Assembly (NCBI GenBank): GCA_030123565.1
Contig: CP126122.1
Location: forward strand, 2,742,800-2,806,799
Source: Nitrospira sp.
Lineage (GTDB): Bacteria; Nitrospirota; Nitrospiria; Nitrospirales; Nitrospiraceae
DNA: 64,000 nt
Direction of reading: 5' to 3'
In this document: positions 15,259 to 24,273 of the stretch, piece by piece
Layout: each line of letters opens with the position of its first letter
Position numbering within the stretch: the stretch's first letter is position 1
The notes under the pieces: generated by a model
Told to the model about the DNA's origin: nothing
What the model saw: the letters and a program-made list of their open reading frames with translations, nothing else
Databases searched by the model: none
Program-made: the position numbers and the translations under genes

Positions 15259-16623
15259 ATGCCGAGCAACCTTCTGAGCGGTCGAGCCGTCATCGTCGCT
15301 GGTGCGGGGCTGGCAGGACTCACGGCTGCCGCCCAGCTGCAGAAGGATGGAGCCAAGGTTACGGTGCTGGAAGCCAGGGATCGAGTCGGCGGGCGCGTAT
15401 GGACGGTGCGTGACGCCTTCACCGGAGGCCAGCATGCCGAGGCCGGCGGCGATATGATCGACGGCGACCAGGACGCCATCCGTCGATTGACGGTTGGGCT
15501 AGGATTGCACTTGACGCCTATTCTGAAAGGAGGGTTTGCCTTCGTCAGGCGAGGTCCTCGACGCCCCTCCCTCCAACCGGTTTCCGTTGCTCGGAGATTC
15601 TGGTCCGACATCGCAAAACACTGTGAGCCATGGATTCGAGCCTATCGTCTGACCGACCAGCGATGGGACGGTCCCATTGCACAGATGCTGGCCGGCCAAT
15701 CCGTCACGGACTGGCTCGATCATATCCACGCCGATCGAAATCTGCGCGCGCGCTTGAACGGCCTGCGAGGGTTCTTTCTGGCGGATCCCGAGGAGCTTTC
15801 GTTATTGGCGCTGGTGGATCAGCTGGCATCGGAATCGTCCGGACCGGGGCATTTTTATCGCATCAAGGGCGGCAATGATCGATTGACCACCGCCCTTGCC
15901 GGCAAAATCGGCGAGCCGCTCCTGCTGCGGACCACCGTACTGGCTGCCACACAGAGCCATGACAAGGTGCGGGTCACGGTCGGCGGACCGGAAGGAGACC
16001 GAACAGAGCTCGCCGGAGACTATCTGGTTCTTGCGCTACCAACCACCACACTGCGACACATCCGGTTCAGGCCGGCCCTGCCGCCGCTTCAACGCAAAGC
16101 CATTCGAGATTTGCCCTATGGCCGGGCGACAAAAACATTGCTCCAATTCGAGCGGCGGTTCTGGCGGCGACGCGAATGCCCACGGGCCTATGGCACGGAT
16201 CTCCCGATCGGCGCGATCTGGGATGGGAACGAAGAGCAACCAGGACGCGCAGGCATCCTCACGCTGCTTGCCGGTGGATCAGCCGGCAGGGACACCCAGA
16301 GGCTCTTGGCCGCCCGCGGTGTCGCCGGTCTCGTGAAAAACCTAGAATGGCTCGGCGCGACTCAGACATCGCTGCTCGCTTCCCGAGTGGTCTGCTGGGA
16401 GGAAGATCCATGGACGCAGGGAGGCTATGCTGTCTTCACAAGGGGCTATAATCCTGAATTCCGTGCCCGGCTCGCCGAACCCCATGGACGGATTCTCTTC
16501 GCCGGCGAGCACACCAGCCTCCGATGGCAAGGGTATATGAACGGCGCGGTCGAAAGCGGATTGCGAGCAGCCGCCGAAGTGCAGGCTCTGGTTTCACACT
16601 ATCGCCGTGGCCTCCACAAGTGA
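15259..16623 (+). CDS. FAD-dependent amine oxidase-like flavoprotein
   Basis: This 454-residue protein has the dinucleotide-binding motif VAGAGLAGLTAAAQL near its start, the GG motif ARDRVGGRVWT, and the C-terminal FAD motif GRILFAGEHTS followed by GYMNGAVESGLRAA. This is the monoamine oxidase/phytoene desaturase layout. ATG 15259 is preferred over the overlapping GTG at 15253 because caggg lies five bases upstream. The oxidised substrate is unknown; the absence of an N-terminal signal peptide points to the cytoplasm. It lies 10 bases after the VOC gene, so the two are likely co-transcribed. Confidence 0.88.
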   Translation: MPSNLLSGRAVIVAGAGLAGLTAAAQLQKDGAKVTVLEARDRVGGRVWTVRDAFTGGQHAEAGGDMIDGDQDAIRRLTVGLGLHLTPILKGGFAFVRRGPRRPSLQPVSVARRFWSDIAKHCEPWIRAYRLTDQRWDGPIAQMLAGQSVTDWLDHIHADRNLRARLNGLRGFFLADPEELSLLALVDQLASESSGPGHFYRIKGGNDRLTTALAGKIGEPLLLRTTVLAATQSHDKVRVTVGGPEGDRTELAGDYLVLALPTTTLRHIRFRPALPPLQRKAIRDLPYGRATKTLLQFERRFWRRRECPRAYGTDLPIGAIWDGNEEQPGRAGILTLLAGGSAGRDTQRLLAARGVAGLVKNLEWLGATQTSLLASRVVCWEEDPWTQGGYAVFTRGYNPEFRARLAEPHGRILFAGEHTSLRWQGYMNGAVESGLRAAAEVQALVSHYRRGLHK

Positions 16624-16739
16624 ATGGCCTATTCGGCGCAAGGTCTTTTACAGGGTTCTGGACATTCGGGTCGCCGACTCTGTCACTCCGCGTGGCGCCC
16701 CTTTGCGTCACGTCTCCCGCCCTGTGTATAAAGAAGACG

Positions 16740-18152
16740 ATGCAGGGGATTTCATGTGGAATGGCCTGCGGGTCCCGAACCGATCTGTGCGCCACCGCTC
16801 CGCGGTCGGACGCGATCTGTCATGCCCCTCGTGCATCCACGACGGCTATCTGTTTATTGCTAATCCTGGCGACGTTCTGTTGGTCGGTGCCGGACGCACC
16901 GGCTCAACCATCGACGGATCGCCCTGCATCATCTGCTCATTCGGTTACCCTCCGCTTCGTCTCCTGGAAACCCGATCACCCGCGCCTGTGGGACGAGGCC
17001 ATCAAGCAATTCACCAAAGCCCATCCCCACATCTCGGTCGTCCGTGAACTGGCCCCCCATTCCTCGACCGCCTACCACGACCTTTTGACGCAGAAGCTGA
17101 AGAACCGCGATGCCACGGTTGACGTCTTTTTCATGGATGTGATCTGGGTGCCGGAGTTTGCTGCGGCCGGTTGGGCCAGGCCGCTCGACGGCCGATTTTC
17201 CTCGACCATGCGCGAGGAATTTCTTCCGGCCACCGTGGCAGTCGGTCGATACGGCGAACACTTCTACGGTGTCCCGAGTCGGATCGATGCAGGCCTCCTC
17301 TATTATCGCAAGGACCTGCTCACGAAATACGGCTTCACCGCGCCAGCTACCTGGGAGGAACTTGTCCACCAGGCCGAGCAGATCCTGGCTGGAGAACGAC
17401 AGGCCCACCCGACGTTGCGCGGCTATTCGGCACCGTTCAAACAATATGAAGGGCTGGTCTGCCACATGTTGGAGTTCATCGCGGGACATGGGGGCGCACT
17501 GTTGACAGCCGATGGAACCAAGTCGACCTTGACCGCACCGGAAACCCTTGCGGCCGTGCAGTTCGTCCGCGACCGAATCATCGGTCGGCTCGCCCCACGC
17601 GCCGCTCTCACCTACCAGGAGCCGGAATCGCTCTCCGTCTTTCTCCAAGGCCATGCGGTCTTCCACCGCAATTGGCCCTATGCCTGGGAACTCGTCAACA
17701 ACGAGACCCGCTCCACCGTCGTCGGGAAGGTCGCTGTCGCACCCCTGCCCGGATTCGCTCCGGGCCGCAACGCCGCGGCGCTCGGGGGCTGGCTCTACGG
17801 CATCAGCACCTACTCGCAGCATCCGGACGAGGCCTGGGCGCTCATCGAATTCTTGTCCGGCCATGCGATGCAGAAGCGGTTCGCGCAAGAGGCGGGCATC
17901 GCCCCATCCCGAGCGGCCTTGTTCTCCGATGCCGATCTCCTGGCTGCTGCGCCGCAGCTGCGGAATCATTTCGCCGTCCTGCAGTCTGCGACCGCCCGCC
18001 CCCGTTCGCCGGTGTACCCCGCCGTCTCACACCTGTTGCAACGGTATTTCAGCCGCGCGCTGGCGATCGACCACCTCGACCTTGCGCGAGAAGCCGCCCT
18101 CACCGATGCACACATCGATCGACTGCTGGCCTTGACGAGGACCGCACCATGA
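16740..18152 (+). CDS. Carbohydrate ABC transporter substrate-binding protein
   Basis: This family 1 extracellular solute-binding protein has about 470 residues from ATG 16740. A hydrophobic segment (TAICLLLILATFCWS) followed by APAQ marks a signal peptide preceded by an unusually long basic leader, so the start could also be ATG 16761. The mature protein shows the maltose/trehalose-binding pattern LRFVSWKPDHPRLWDEAIKQF, VFFMDVIWVPEFAAAGW, and YGVPSRIDAGLLYYRKDLL. It should deliver a sugar or oligosaccharide to the two permeases that follow, with which it overlaps by an ATGA. The ligand is not known; trehalose or maltose is a guess from family similarity. Confidence 0.88.
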   Translation: MQGISCGMACGSRTDLCATAPRSDAICHAPRASTTAICLLLILATFCWSVPDAPAQPSTDRPASSAHSVTLRFVSWKPDHPRLWDEAIKQFTKAHPHISVVRELAPHSSTAYHDLLTQKLKNRDATVDVFFMDVIWVPEFAAAGWARPLDGRFSSTMREEFLPATVAVGRYGEHFYGVPSRIDAGLLYYRKDLLTKYGFTAPATWEELVHQAEQILAGERQAHPTLRGYSAPFKQYEGLVCHMLEFIAGHGGALLTADGTKSTLTAPETLAAVQFVRDRIIGRLAPRAALTYQEPESLSVFLQGHAVFHRNWPYAWELVNNETRSTVVGKVAVAPLPGFAPGRNAAALGGWLYGISTYSQHPDEAWALIEFLSGHAMQKRFAQEAGIAPSRAALFSDADLLAAAPQLRNHFAVLQSATARPRSPVYPAVSHLLQRYFSRALAIDHLDLAREAALTDAHIDRLLALTRTAP

Positions 18153-19060
18153 CCGACTCACCGCGTCTCACACGGCACCGCGACGGCCCGGCGGCTTGGA
18201 TGATGGTGGCCCCGGCGCTGTTCATCACCCTCGTCTTTGCGCTGTATCCCGTGCTCGATTCGCTGTGGGTCAGTCTGCACCACATCTTCATCGGCCTCCC
18301 GATGCTCGGCCGGTCGTTCATCGGCCTGGACAACTATCTCGCGCTGCTCCGCGATCCGGCAGCCCATCAGGCGTTGTTCGTCACCCTCGCCTTCGTCGTC
18401 CTCTCGACGCTGTTGGAGCTGGCCTGCGGCCTAGTGATCGCGTTGGTGATCCATGAGCACTTTCGCGGGCGCGGTCTCGTCCGTGCGGCAATCCTCATTC
18501 CTTGGGCGATCCCCACCGTCGTCGCCTCGCAATTGTGGCGCTACATCTTCAACGATCAGTATGGGTTCGCGAATCTATTGCTGTTCGGCGATCGAATCAC
18601 CGAGTACGTTCCCTGGCTGGCCTACCCAACCGTCACTTTCGGCATCATCGTCCTCGCCGACGTCTGGAAAACGTCCTCCTTCGCCGCCTTGCTGATTTTG
18701 GCGGGGCTCCAAGTCATTCCCGACGATCTGTACGACGCGGCCAAGGTAGACGGTGCAAATCTGTGGCAACGGTTTCGGCATATCACGCTGCCGCTCTTGA
18801 AACCGGCCATGCTGTTGGCGTTGCTGTTTCGCACCATGGACGCGTTTCGAGTCTTCGATCTCGTCTTCGTGATGACGCAGGGCGGCCCCGGCGACGCGAC
18901 CCAGGTCTTGCAGTTCTACGGCTACCAGACGCTCTTCACCGAAGGCCGCCTCGGTTATGGGTCCGCCGTGTCCGTGGCCGTATTCCTGATGATCTTGAGT
19001 CTGTCGCTGGTCTACCTTCGCGCGATCGGATCGAGTCTCTTGGAGCGAGGCCGCACATGA
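18149..19060 (+). CDS. Carbohydrate ABC transporter permease, MalF type
   Basis: This 303-residue inner-membrane protein has about six hydrophobic segments and the EAA loop DAAKVDGANLWQRFRHITLP that contacts the ATPase. ATG 18149 overlaps the binding-protein stop as ATGA and is followed by a second ATGA overlap with the next permease, showing tight translational coupling. Family: binding-protein-dependent sugar permeases (UgpA/MalF/LacF). Confidence 0.92.
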   Translation: MTDSPRLTRHRDGPAAWMMVAPALFITLVFALYPVLDSLWVSLHHIFIGLPMLGRSFIGLDNYLALLRDPAAHQALFVTLAFVVLSTLLELACGLVIALVIHEHFRGRGLVRAAILIPWAIPTVVASQLWRYIFNDQYGFANLLLFGDRITEYVPWLAYPTVTFGIIVLADVWKTSSFAALLILAGLQVIPDDLYDAAKVDGANLWQRFRHITLPLLKPAMLLALLFRTMDAFRVFDLVFVMTQGGPGDATQVLQFYGYQTLFTEGRLGYGSAVSVAVFLMILSLSLVYLRAIGSSLLERGRT

Positions 19061-19872
19061 ATCGACGATTCCTCCTCGCGCTGGGCATCCTCACCACCGT
19101 CGGACTGAGCCTCTTGCCGTTCCTCTGGTTCCTGCTCACCTCGTTCAAGTCGCAGGCCGAGATCGAAGCCACGCCGCCCACCTGGTGGCCATCCGGCAGC
19201 CTGGGATTCTATCGTTCGGCCCTCTTCGACCATCGCCTGTTCGACTACGTAGGCAACAGTATCGTGGTCGCAGGCTCGACGACCGTGCTGGCCCTGCTGA
19301 TTGCGATCCCGGCCGCCTACGCACTGGCCAGGCTCGCCATCCCCGGCAAACAGGGTATTCTGGCGGTCCTGCTTTGTGTCTCGATGTTTCCGCAGATGGC
19401 GATTGCGGGCCCGGTCTGGCGTCTGCTGGATGCCATCGGCGGGCTCAACCACCGCTGGGGTCTCGTCCTTCCCTACGTCGCATTGACCTTGCCCTTGGCG
19501 ATCTGGATCCTGGCCAGCTTCTTCAAGGAACTGCCGCCCGAGTTGGAGGATGCCGCACGCGTCGACGGCTGCGGTCCCTGGACGACATTATTACGCATCA
19601 CCCTCCCGCTGGCGGCGCCGGGAATTTTTACCGCCGCGATTCTGGTGCTGATCTATGCGTGGAACGAGTTTTTCTTCGCCCTCCTGATCCTGACCCAGCC
19701 GGAACAACAGACGCTCCCGGTGGGCATCGCGCTCTTCCAGGGGGAATTCACCATGCCCTGGGGAGAATTGGCCGCCGCCTCGGTCGTGGCGACCCTGCCG
19801 TTGATCCTGGTCGTGTTGTTGTGCCAACGATGGATCGTCAGCGGGCTGTCCGCGGGAGCGGTGAAAGGCTAG
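19057..19872 (+). CDS. Carbohydrate ABC transporter permease, MalG type
   Basis: This 271-residue permease has about six membrane segments, the EAA loop EDAARVDGCGPWTTLLRITL and the typical MalG-like region YAWNEFFFALLIL. It pairs with the preceding permease to form the membrane channel. The stop codon is directly followed by the 185-bp inverted-repeat element that separates it from the ATPase gene. Confidence 0.92.
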   Translation: MNRRFLLALGILTTVGLSLLPFLWFLLTSFKSQAEIEATPPTWWPSGSLGFYRSALFDHRLFDYVGNSIVVAGSTTVLALLIAIPAAYALARLAIPGKQGILAVLLCVSMFPQMAIAGPVWRLLDAIGGLNHRWGLVLPYVALTLPLAIWILASFFKELPPELEDAARVDGCGPWTTLLRITLPLAAPGIFTAAILVLIYAWNEFFFALLILTQPEQQTLPVGIALFQGEFTMPWGELAAASVVATLPLILVVLLCQRWIVSGLSAGAVKG

Positions 19873-20057
19873 CAGAATGTTGAAAAAGGCCGCCAGCTTT
19901 GTACGGACACTGGGCGCTCACCGACTCGCGCCCGTCCGCAAACCTGACGCTCATTATTCTTCGCGTCGCGGACCTCCCTGCGGCCGCGCATGGGACAGGG
20001 CGCGTTTTGACGCGCCGGGGTTGGGCGGGTAAGAACGTTGCCTTTTTGAACATCCTG
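19873..20057. mobile_element. 185-bp MITE-like inverted-repeat element
   Basis: Its ends are near-perfect 18-bp inverted repeats: 19873-19890 (cagaatgttgaaaaaggc) and 20040-20057, whose complement differs at two positions. No coding region is visible inside. A 6-bp perfect hairpin, ggcgcg/cgcgcc, lies at 19999-20016. It begins right after the stop codon of the second permease and ends 31 bases before the ATPase start. I recall similar TTTTTCA-ACATCCTG ends as common in Nitrospira genomes; that recall is unchecked. No flanking target duplication is obvious. Confidence 0.7.
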
Positions 20058-20088
20058 TGAGCACGACTGTCTGCTAGGGGATTAGGTC

Positions 20089-21183
20089 ATGGCCGAATTG
20101 GAATTGCGCGGTATCTCGAAATCCTTTCGCGACCAGACCGTCCTGCGCGACATCTCGCTCCAGGTCCCGGATGGGAGCTTCACGATCCTACTCGGCCCCT
20201 CCGGCTGCGGCAAATCGACGCTGCTGCGCATCATCGCCGGTCTTGAGGCCCGGACCTCGGGCCAGGTCCTCATCGACGGCGCGGCGGTCGATCACCTTGC
20301 GCCTGCGGAACGCGACATCGCCATGGTCTTTCAGCAATACGCCCTCTACCCGCACCTGTCGGTGCGCGAAAACCTGGCCTTCGCCCTCACCATTCGCCGA
20401 ACCCCGCGCCACGTGATCGACGATCGTATCGCTGAAGTCGCGCAGTTGCTGGAGATCCACCAGTTGCTGGGCCGGAAACCCAAGGACCTGTCCGGCGGCC
20501 AACGGCAACGTGTCGCGATGGGACGGGCCATCGTACGAAAGCCCAAACTGTTTTTATTCGATGAGCCCCTGTCCAACCTGGACGCGCAACTCCGCACCTC
20601 GATGCGGATCGAGCTGAAAAAGCTGCAGCAGCGCCTGCAGGCCACCATGGTCTATGTCACCCACGATCAGGTCGAAGCCATGACCTTGGGCGATCGCATC
20701 GTCCTGCTGGATCGTGGTCACATACGCCAAGTCGCACCGCCTCAGGACATCTATGCAGCGCCGGCAGACCCCTTCGTTGCCTCCTTCATCGGCACGCCGC
20801 CGATGAACCTTTGGCAGGGAACGCTCACCACACAAAACGGTCGGACCGTCTTCCGGACCGAAGACCTCACCCTGGCGCTGCCGCCTCTCTTGTCCCGACA
20901 GTCACCGGAGTCGGCCGTCACGCTTGGCATTCGCCCGGAAGACATCAGGCTGGAGAATGAGACCGATGCGCTTCGAGTGGAGGCGTTGGTGGAACTTATC
21001 GAGGACCTTGGAGCAGACCTGCTCCTCCATTGCACGGTCGGACGCCTCAGGCTGGTGGTGCGTGCCGGCCGAGCAGCCGACAAGAAACCCGGCGACTCGG
21101 TGCCGCTTTCGTTCCCCCTGAACAAGCTGCACGTGTTCCTCGACGACCGCCGGCTCGACAGGGCCTTTTCCACGCCCTCTTGA
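20089..21183 (+). CDS. Carbohydrate ABC transporter ATP-binding protein (MalK/UgpC/MsmX type)
   Basis: This 364-residue ATPase has Walker A GPSGCGKST, Q-loop FQQYALYPHLSV, signature LSGGQRQRVAMGRAI, Walker B LFLFDEPLSNLDAQLR and switch His in VYVTHDQVEAMTLGDR. A C-terminal TOBE/OB region of about 130 residues follows, as in MalK. It should energise the importer encoded just upstream, although the inverted-repeat element lies between. UgpC/MsmX-type ATPases may serve several permeases, which would make separate expression tolerable. Confidence 0.92.
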   Translation: MAELELRGISKSFRDQTVLRDISLQVPDGSFTILLGPSGCGKSTLLRIIAGLEARTSGQVLIDGAAVDHLAPAERDIAMVFQQYALYPHLSVRENLAFALTIRRTPRHVIDDRIAEVAQLLEIHQLLGRKPKDLSGGQRQRVAMGRAIVRKPKLFLFDEPLSNLDAQLRTSMRIELKKLQQRLQATMVYVTHDQVEAMTLGDRIVLLDRGHIRQVAPPQDIYAAPADPFVASFIGTPPMNLWQGTLTTQNGRTVFRTEDLTLALPPLLSRQSPESAVTLGIRPEDIRLENETDALRVEALVELIEDLGADLLLHCTVGRLRLVVRAGRAADKKPGDSVPLSFPLNKLHVFLDDRRLDRAFSTPS

Positions 21184-21339
21184 CTGCCGGATCGTCTTTC
21201 TTATCTCTTGATGGAAGGCAGGACGGATGATCGGGAAAATTCCCGTTCGCTTGCAATGCGGCGGGAGACCTCGTAAGCTCCTGAAAGGATTACGCTCTTT
21301 TTCAGTGTGCACCGGAAGATTTTTCACGGACGTGACGTG

Positions 21340-22368
21340 ATGGCGACAACACAACGCGGCTACTACGACATCCTCGGCATTCCGCGCAACGCCTCCGCCG
21401 ACGACATCAAGAAGGCGTTCCGTCGCCGTGCCCGCGAGTTCCATCCCGATCTCCATACCGGCACAAAAAAAACCGAAATGGAGAAGAAGTTCAAGGAATT
21501 GAACGAAGCGCACGAAGTCCTGTCGGATCCCGATAAGCGGAAAAAATATGACCAGTATGGCCAGAATTGGGAACAGGCCGAGGCCTATGAGAAGGCGCGT
21601 CAACAGGCCGGACCCCAGCCCGGTCACGGCGGAACAGCGGGCGGATTCAGCGGCGACTTCGGCGACATTTTCGAAACCTTCTTCGGAAGCCGCGGTCGTG
21701 GCGGCGGGGCGTCGGGCTTTGCCGTCGATGGGGAAGACCTGGAAACCGACGTCGAACTCAACATCCGCGACGTCTTGACCGGCGTCACCAGGCGCATCGA
21801 CCTCACGGAACGAGTCGTCTGCAAGGCCTGCGGCGGCAGCGCCATCGTCCGCGGCCGCCCCTGCGTCGTCTGCGGCGGTTCCGGCACGCAAACCGAAAAA
21901 CGCACGATCGAGGTGCGCATTCCGGCCGGCGTCCAAAACGACACCCGCGTCCGCCTCGCAGGCAAGGGGCAGCCGGGAATCAACGGGGGCAAGCCGGGCG
22001 ACCTCTACCTGCGCGTCCATATCGAGCCCAACGGCATCTTCCGCCAGAAAGGGTCCGACGTGCAGGTCACATTGCCGGTATGGCCCTGGGAAGCGGCGCT
22101 CGGCGCCGAAGTCATGGCCCCGACCTTGACGGAACCGGTGAAGGTCAAAATTCCACCCGGCAGCAAGGCGGACAGCAAGCTTCGCCTGAAGGGCAAGGGC
22201 CTTCCGACCGGCAGTGGCAACCAGGGGGATCTGTTCCTGAAGTTGAAGATCGTCATGCCCACCGCGCTCTCCGATGAGGAGAGGGCGCTCTATGAACAGT
22301 TGGGCCGCATTCGTCACAGCGATCCGCGAGCCGAAATCCTCGCCGCATCACGACGCAGTTCAGCATAA
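21340..22368 (+). CDS. DnaJ/CbpA-like J-domain co-chaperone
   Basis: This 342-residue protein has a J domain at residues 6-70 with the HPD motif (REFHPD), a Gly-rich linker with [10 protein letters not shown], and C-terminal substrate-binding domains. Only two CxxCxGxS/G-type zinc motifs are visible (CKACGG and CVVCGG), half of the four in DnaJ, so the zinc finger is reduced. It should stimulate DnaK ATPase. ATG 21340 is chosen because [15 protein letters not shown] matches family starts. No dnaK or grpE is in the window, so this is probably an accessory co-chaperone. Confidence 0.88.
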   Translation: MATTQRGYYDILGIPRNASADDIKKAFRRRAREFHPDLHTGTKKTEMEKKFKELNEAHEVLSDPDKRKKYDQYGQNWEQAEAYEKARQQAGPQPGHGGTAGGFSGDFGDIFETFFGSRGRGGGASGFAVDGEDLETDVELNIRDVLTGVTRRIDLTERVVCKACGGSAIVRGRPCVVCGGSGTQTEKRTIEVRIPAGVQNDTRVRLAGKGQPGINGGKPGDLYLRVHIEPNGIFRQKGSDVQVTLPVWPWEAALGAEVMAPTLTEPVKVKIPPGSKADSKLRLKGKGLPTGSGNQGDLFLKLKIVMPTALSDEERALYEQLGRIRHSDPRAEILAASRRSSA

Positions 22369-22394
22369 GCAACACCACTGAGGCAGCCCCTCCC

Positions 22395-23042
22395 ATGAAT
22401 ATCGTCGAATACGCGCTCTTCGCGTTCAGTTCGTTGTTCGTGATCGTCGATCCGATCGCGGTGGTCCCGGCCTTTCTCGCGATGACCCCGCGCGATTCCG
22501 TGGCGCAGCGGCTGAGAACCGCCCGCATGGCCTGCATCGTCGCCGTCGGACTCTTGACCGGGTTCGCCCTGTTCGGGCAGACGATCCTCCAGTTGTTGGG
22601 AATTACGCTGCCGGCGGTTCAGATCGCCGGCGGGCTCATCTTGTTGCTGGTGGCGTTGGACATGTTGCGCGCGCAACGGTCCACGGTACAGGAAACGGCG
22701 GAAGAAACGGCCGCCGGGACCAACAAGGACGACATCGCCATTGCGCCGCTCGCCGTCCCCATGCTGGCGGGGCCGGCCGCGATCTCGACCGTGATCCTGC
22801 TGGAAACGCAGGCCAAGACATTGGCGTTGCGTGCCGTGTTGATGGGGTGCCTTGTACTCGTCGGGTTGGCGAGTTACATTATATTAGCGATCGGAGCCAG
22901 CGGCGCGAAGTGGCTCAATCCCATCGCGGAGAAAATCATCTCGCGATTGATGGGTCTGTTGCTCGCCGCGCTGGCCGTTCAATTTATCGTAAACGCCTTC
23001 ACCGGCGACCAGGGGTTGTTACGCGGACTGTCGGGACATTAA
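22395..23042 (+). CDS. MarC family integral membrane protein
   Basis: This 215-residue protein has about six hydrophobic segments. It starts FSSLFVIVDPIAVVPAFLAM, has APLAVPMLAGPAAISTVILL in the middle and a C-terminal segment ending ALAVQFIVNAF, all characteristic of the MarC/YchE family. The function of the family is unknown; the old link to multiple antibiotic resistance is not supported. It lies 26 bases after the J-domain gene. Confidence 0.9.
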   Translation: MNIVEYALFAFSSLFVIVDPIAVVPAFLAMTPRDSVAQRLRTARMACIVAVGLLTGFALFGQTILQLLGITLPAVQIAGGLILLLVALDMLRAQRSTVQETAEETAAGTNKDDIAIAPLAVPMLAGPAAISTVILLETQAKTLALRAVLMGCLVLVGLASYIILAIGASGAKWLNPIAEKIISRLMGLLLAALAVQFIVNAFTGDQGLLRGLSGH

Positions 23043-23066
23043 TCGACTTAACTGAAGGAGGAACGA

Positions 23067-23663
23067 ATGACGACGAAATTGTTCACATTTGCCACCGCAT
23101 CGGCCCTCGCCTGCGCGCTGACGATCTCCCCCGCCTGGGCGAACCCGGAAGGCGGCTACGGCGGTCATGGCGGCGGCTACGAAAAGGGCCGCCACGGCAT
23201 GGGCGCGGCGATGATGGAAATGATGATGCACGGCGGCGCGGGCCACCTCATCCGTCACCTCCTGAAACATGAAAAAGACATCGGTTTGAGCGCCGATCAG
23301 GTGACCAAGCTCAAGGACATGCAACTCAACCTCGACAAGAACCGCATCAAGATGGAAGCCGATATCCAGGTCGCCGAGCGAGAGCTCAAGGCGTTGACGG
23401 AGGATGAGAAGTCGGATGTCGGAACCATCGAATCCAAGCTCAAACAGAGCGCGGATGTGCAAATCGGGCTCCGACTCCTCTCAATCAAGACCAGACGGGA
23501 TGCGATGGCGCTCCTGACGCCGGAGCAGCGCGCGAAGCAAGAGGCAGAGCACGACAAGATGATGCAGCAGCATAAGGGCGGCTATGACTCTCCCCATGGA
23601 AAGAATCCGCATGGCGGCAATCCTTCCGGCCCCAACCCGCATGGGCAGGCCAAACCCCAATAA
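23067..23663 (+). CDS. Periplasmic Spy/CpxP-like protein
   Basis: This 198-residue protein has a signal peptide (MTTKLFTFATASALACAL..., cleavage near AWA), a Gly/His-rich segment (about 28-70, GGYGGHGGGY), a long alpha-helical core with an LTPEQRAK motif (LTxxQ type) and a His/Pro/Gly-rich tail. This fits periplasmic chaperone and metal-stress proteins of the Spy/CpxP/CnrX group. A strong ribosome binding site, aaggagg, precedes it. Its neighbour is a small PepSY protein. Metal binding by the His-rich parts is an inference. Confidence 0.8.
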   Translation: MTTKLFTFATASALACALTISPAWANPEGGYGGHGGGYEKGRHGMGAAMMEMMMHGGAGHLIRHLLKHEKDIGLSADQVTKLKDMQLNLDKNRIKMEADIQVAERELKALTEDEKSDVGTIESKLKQSADVQIGLRLLSIKTRRDAMALLTPEQRAKQEAEHDKMMQQHKGGYDSPHGKNPHGGNPSGPNPHGQAKPQ

Positions 23664-23696
23664 CCCTGTTGCCTTTCACACGATCGGAGGTCACGC

Positions 23697-24041
23697 ATGA
23701 TCAAGCCCATCGCATTACCGGCCTTGATGGTCGGCGCACTCTGTCTCCTGAGTACCCCTGCCTGGAGCGACAAGGGACATAAGGGCAAGGGCGAGGAGGG
23801 CCACGTCGCTGAGTTGGTGAAGGACGCCAAGGTCACCATCGACCAGGCGATCAAGACGGCCTCGGAGAAGGTGCCTGGCACCGTGGTCGAAGCCGAACTT
23901 GAAAAGAAACACGGCAAGACGGTCTGGGAGGTCGAAGTATTGGGGGCCGACGGCAAGGTGACGGAAGTGCATATCGATGCCGCCGGCGGCGAAGTGATCG
24001 ACACCGAAGCCAAACAGGAGAAGAAGGGCAAGAAACACTGA
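23697..24041 (+). CDS. Small secreted PepSY-domain protein
   Basis: This 114-residue protein has a signal peptide ending near PAWS, a charged spacer (DKGHKGKGEEGH) and one PepSY domain (about 38-105) with VTIDQAIKTASEKVPGTVVE and GKVTEVHIDAAGGEVID. PepSY domains often inhibit proteases or tune periplasmic enzymes. It follows the Spy-like gene by 33 bases and is closed by a strong terminator, so the pair forms a short unit that may respond to envelope stress. Confidence 0.85.
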   Translation: MIKPIALPALMVGALCLLSTPAWSDKGHKGKGEEGHVAELVKDAKVTIDQAIKTASEKVPGTVVEAELEKKHGKTVWEVEVLGADGKVTEVHIDAAGGEVIDTEAKQEKKGKKH

Positions 24042-24046
24042 TGGCC

Positions 24047-24086
24047 AAGAGGCCGGGCACTGTTTCCTGACAGTGCCCGGCCTCTT
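24047..24086 (+). terminator. Strong stem-loop terminator after the PepSY gene
   Basis: The two arms at 24047-24063 and 24070-24086 are perfect 17-bp complements around a 6-base loop (ttcctg). It starts five bases after the stop codon. The following bases are pyrimidine-rich (ccttcccatttt) rather than a full T tract, so termination could be partly bidirectional or factor-assisted. Confidence 0.85.
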
Positions 24087-24273
24087 CCTTCCCATTTTCA
24101 CCCTAATAGCGACTGGTCTCTCCCTTCCTCCCATTCCGCTCGAGTCCATCCATTGCCGATCTTCAAGCGAGCGGATTGACCCTCCCTGTTCATCTGTGCG
24201 AAAGTTTGCGACTCACTGAACATCGCAACACCGTGAACGGCAGACCTGAGTCCCAGTAGATGAAGGAGCGTCC

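Noticed and set aside
21220-21250. gggaaaattccc dyad upstream of the J-domain gene as a heat-shock element
   Set aside because: It is only a 5-bp stem with a 2-base spacer and matches neither the CIRCE repeat nor a sigma-32 promoter.
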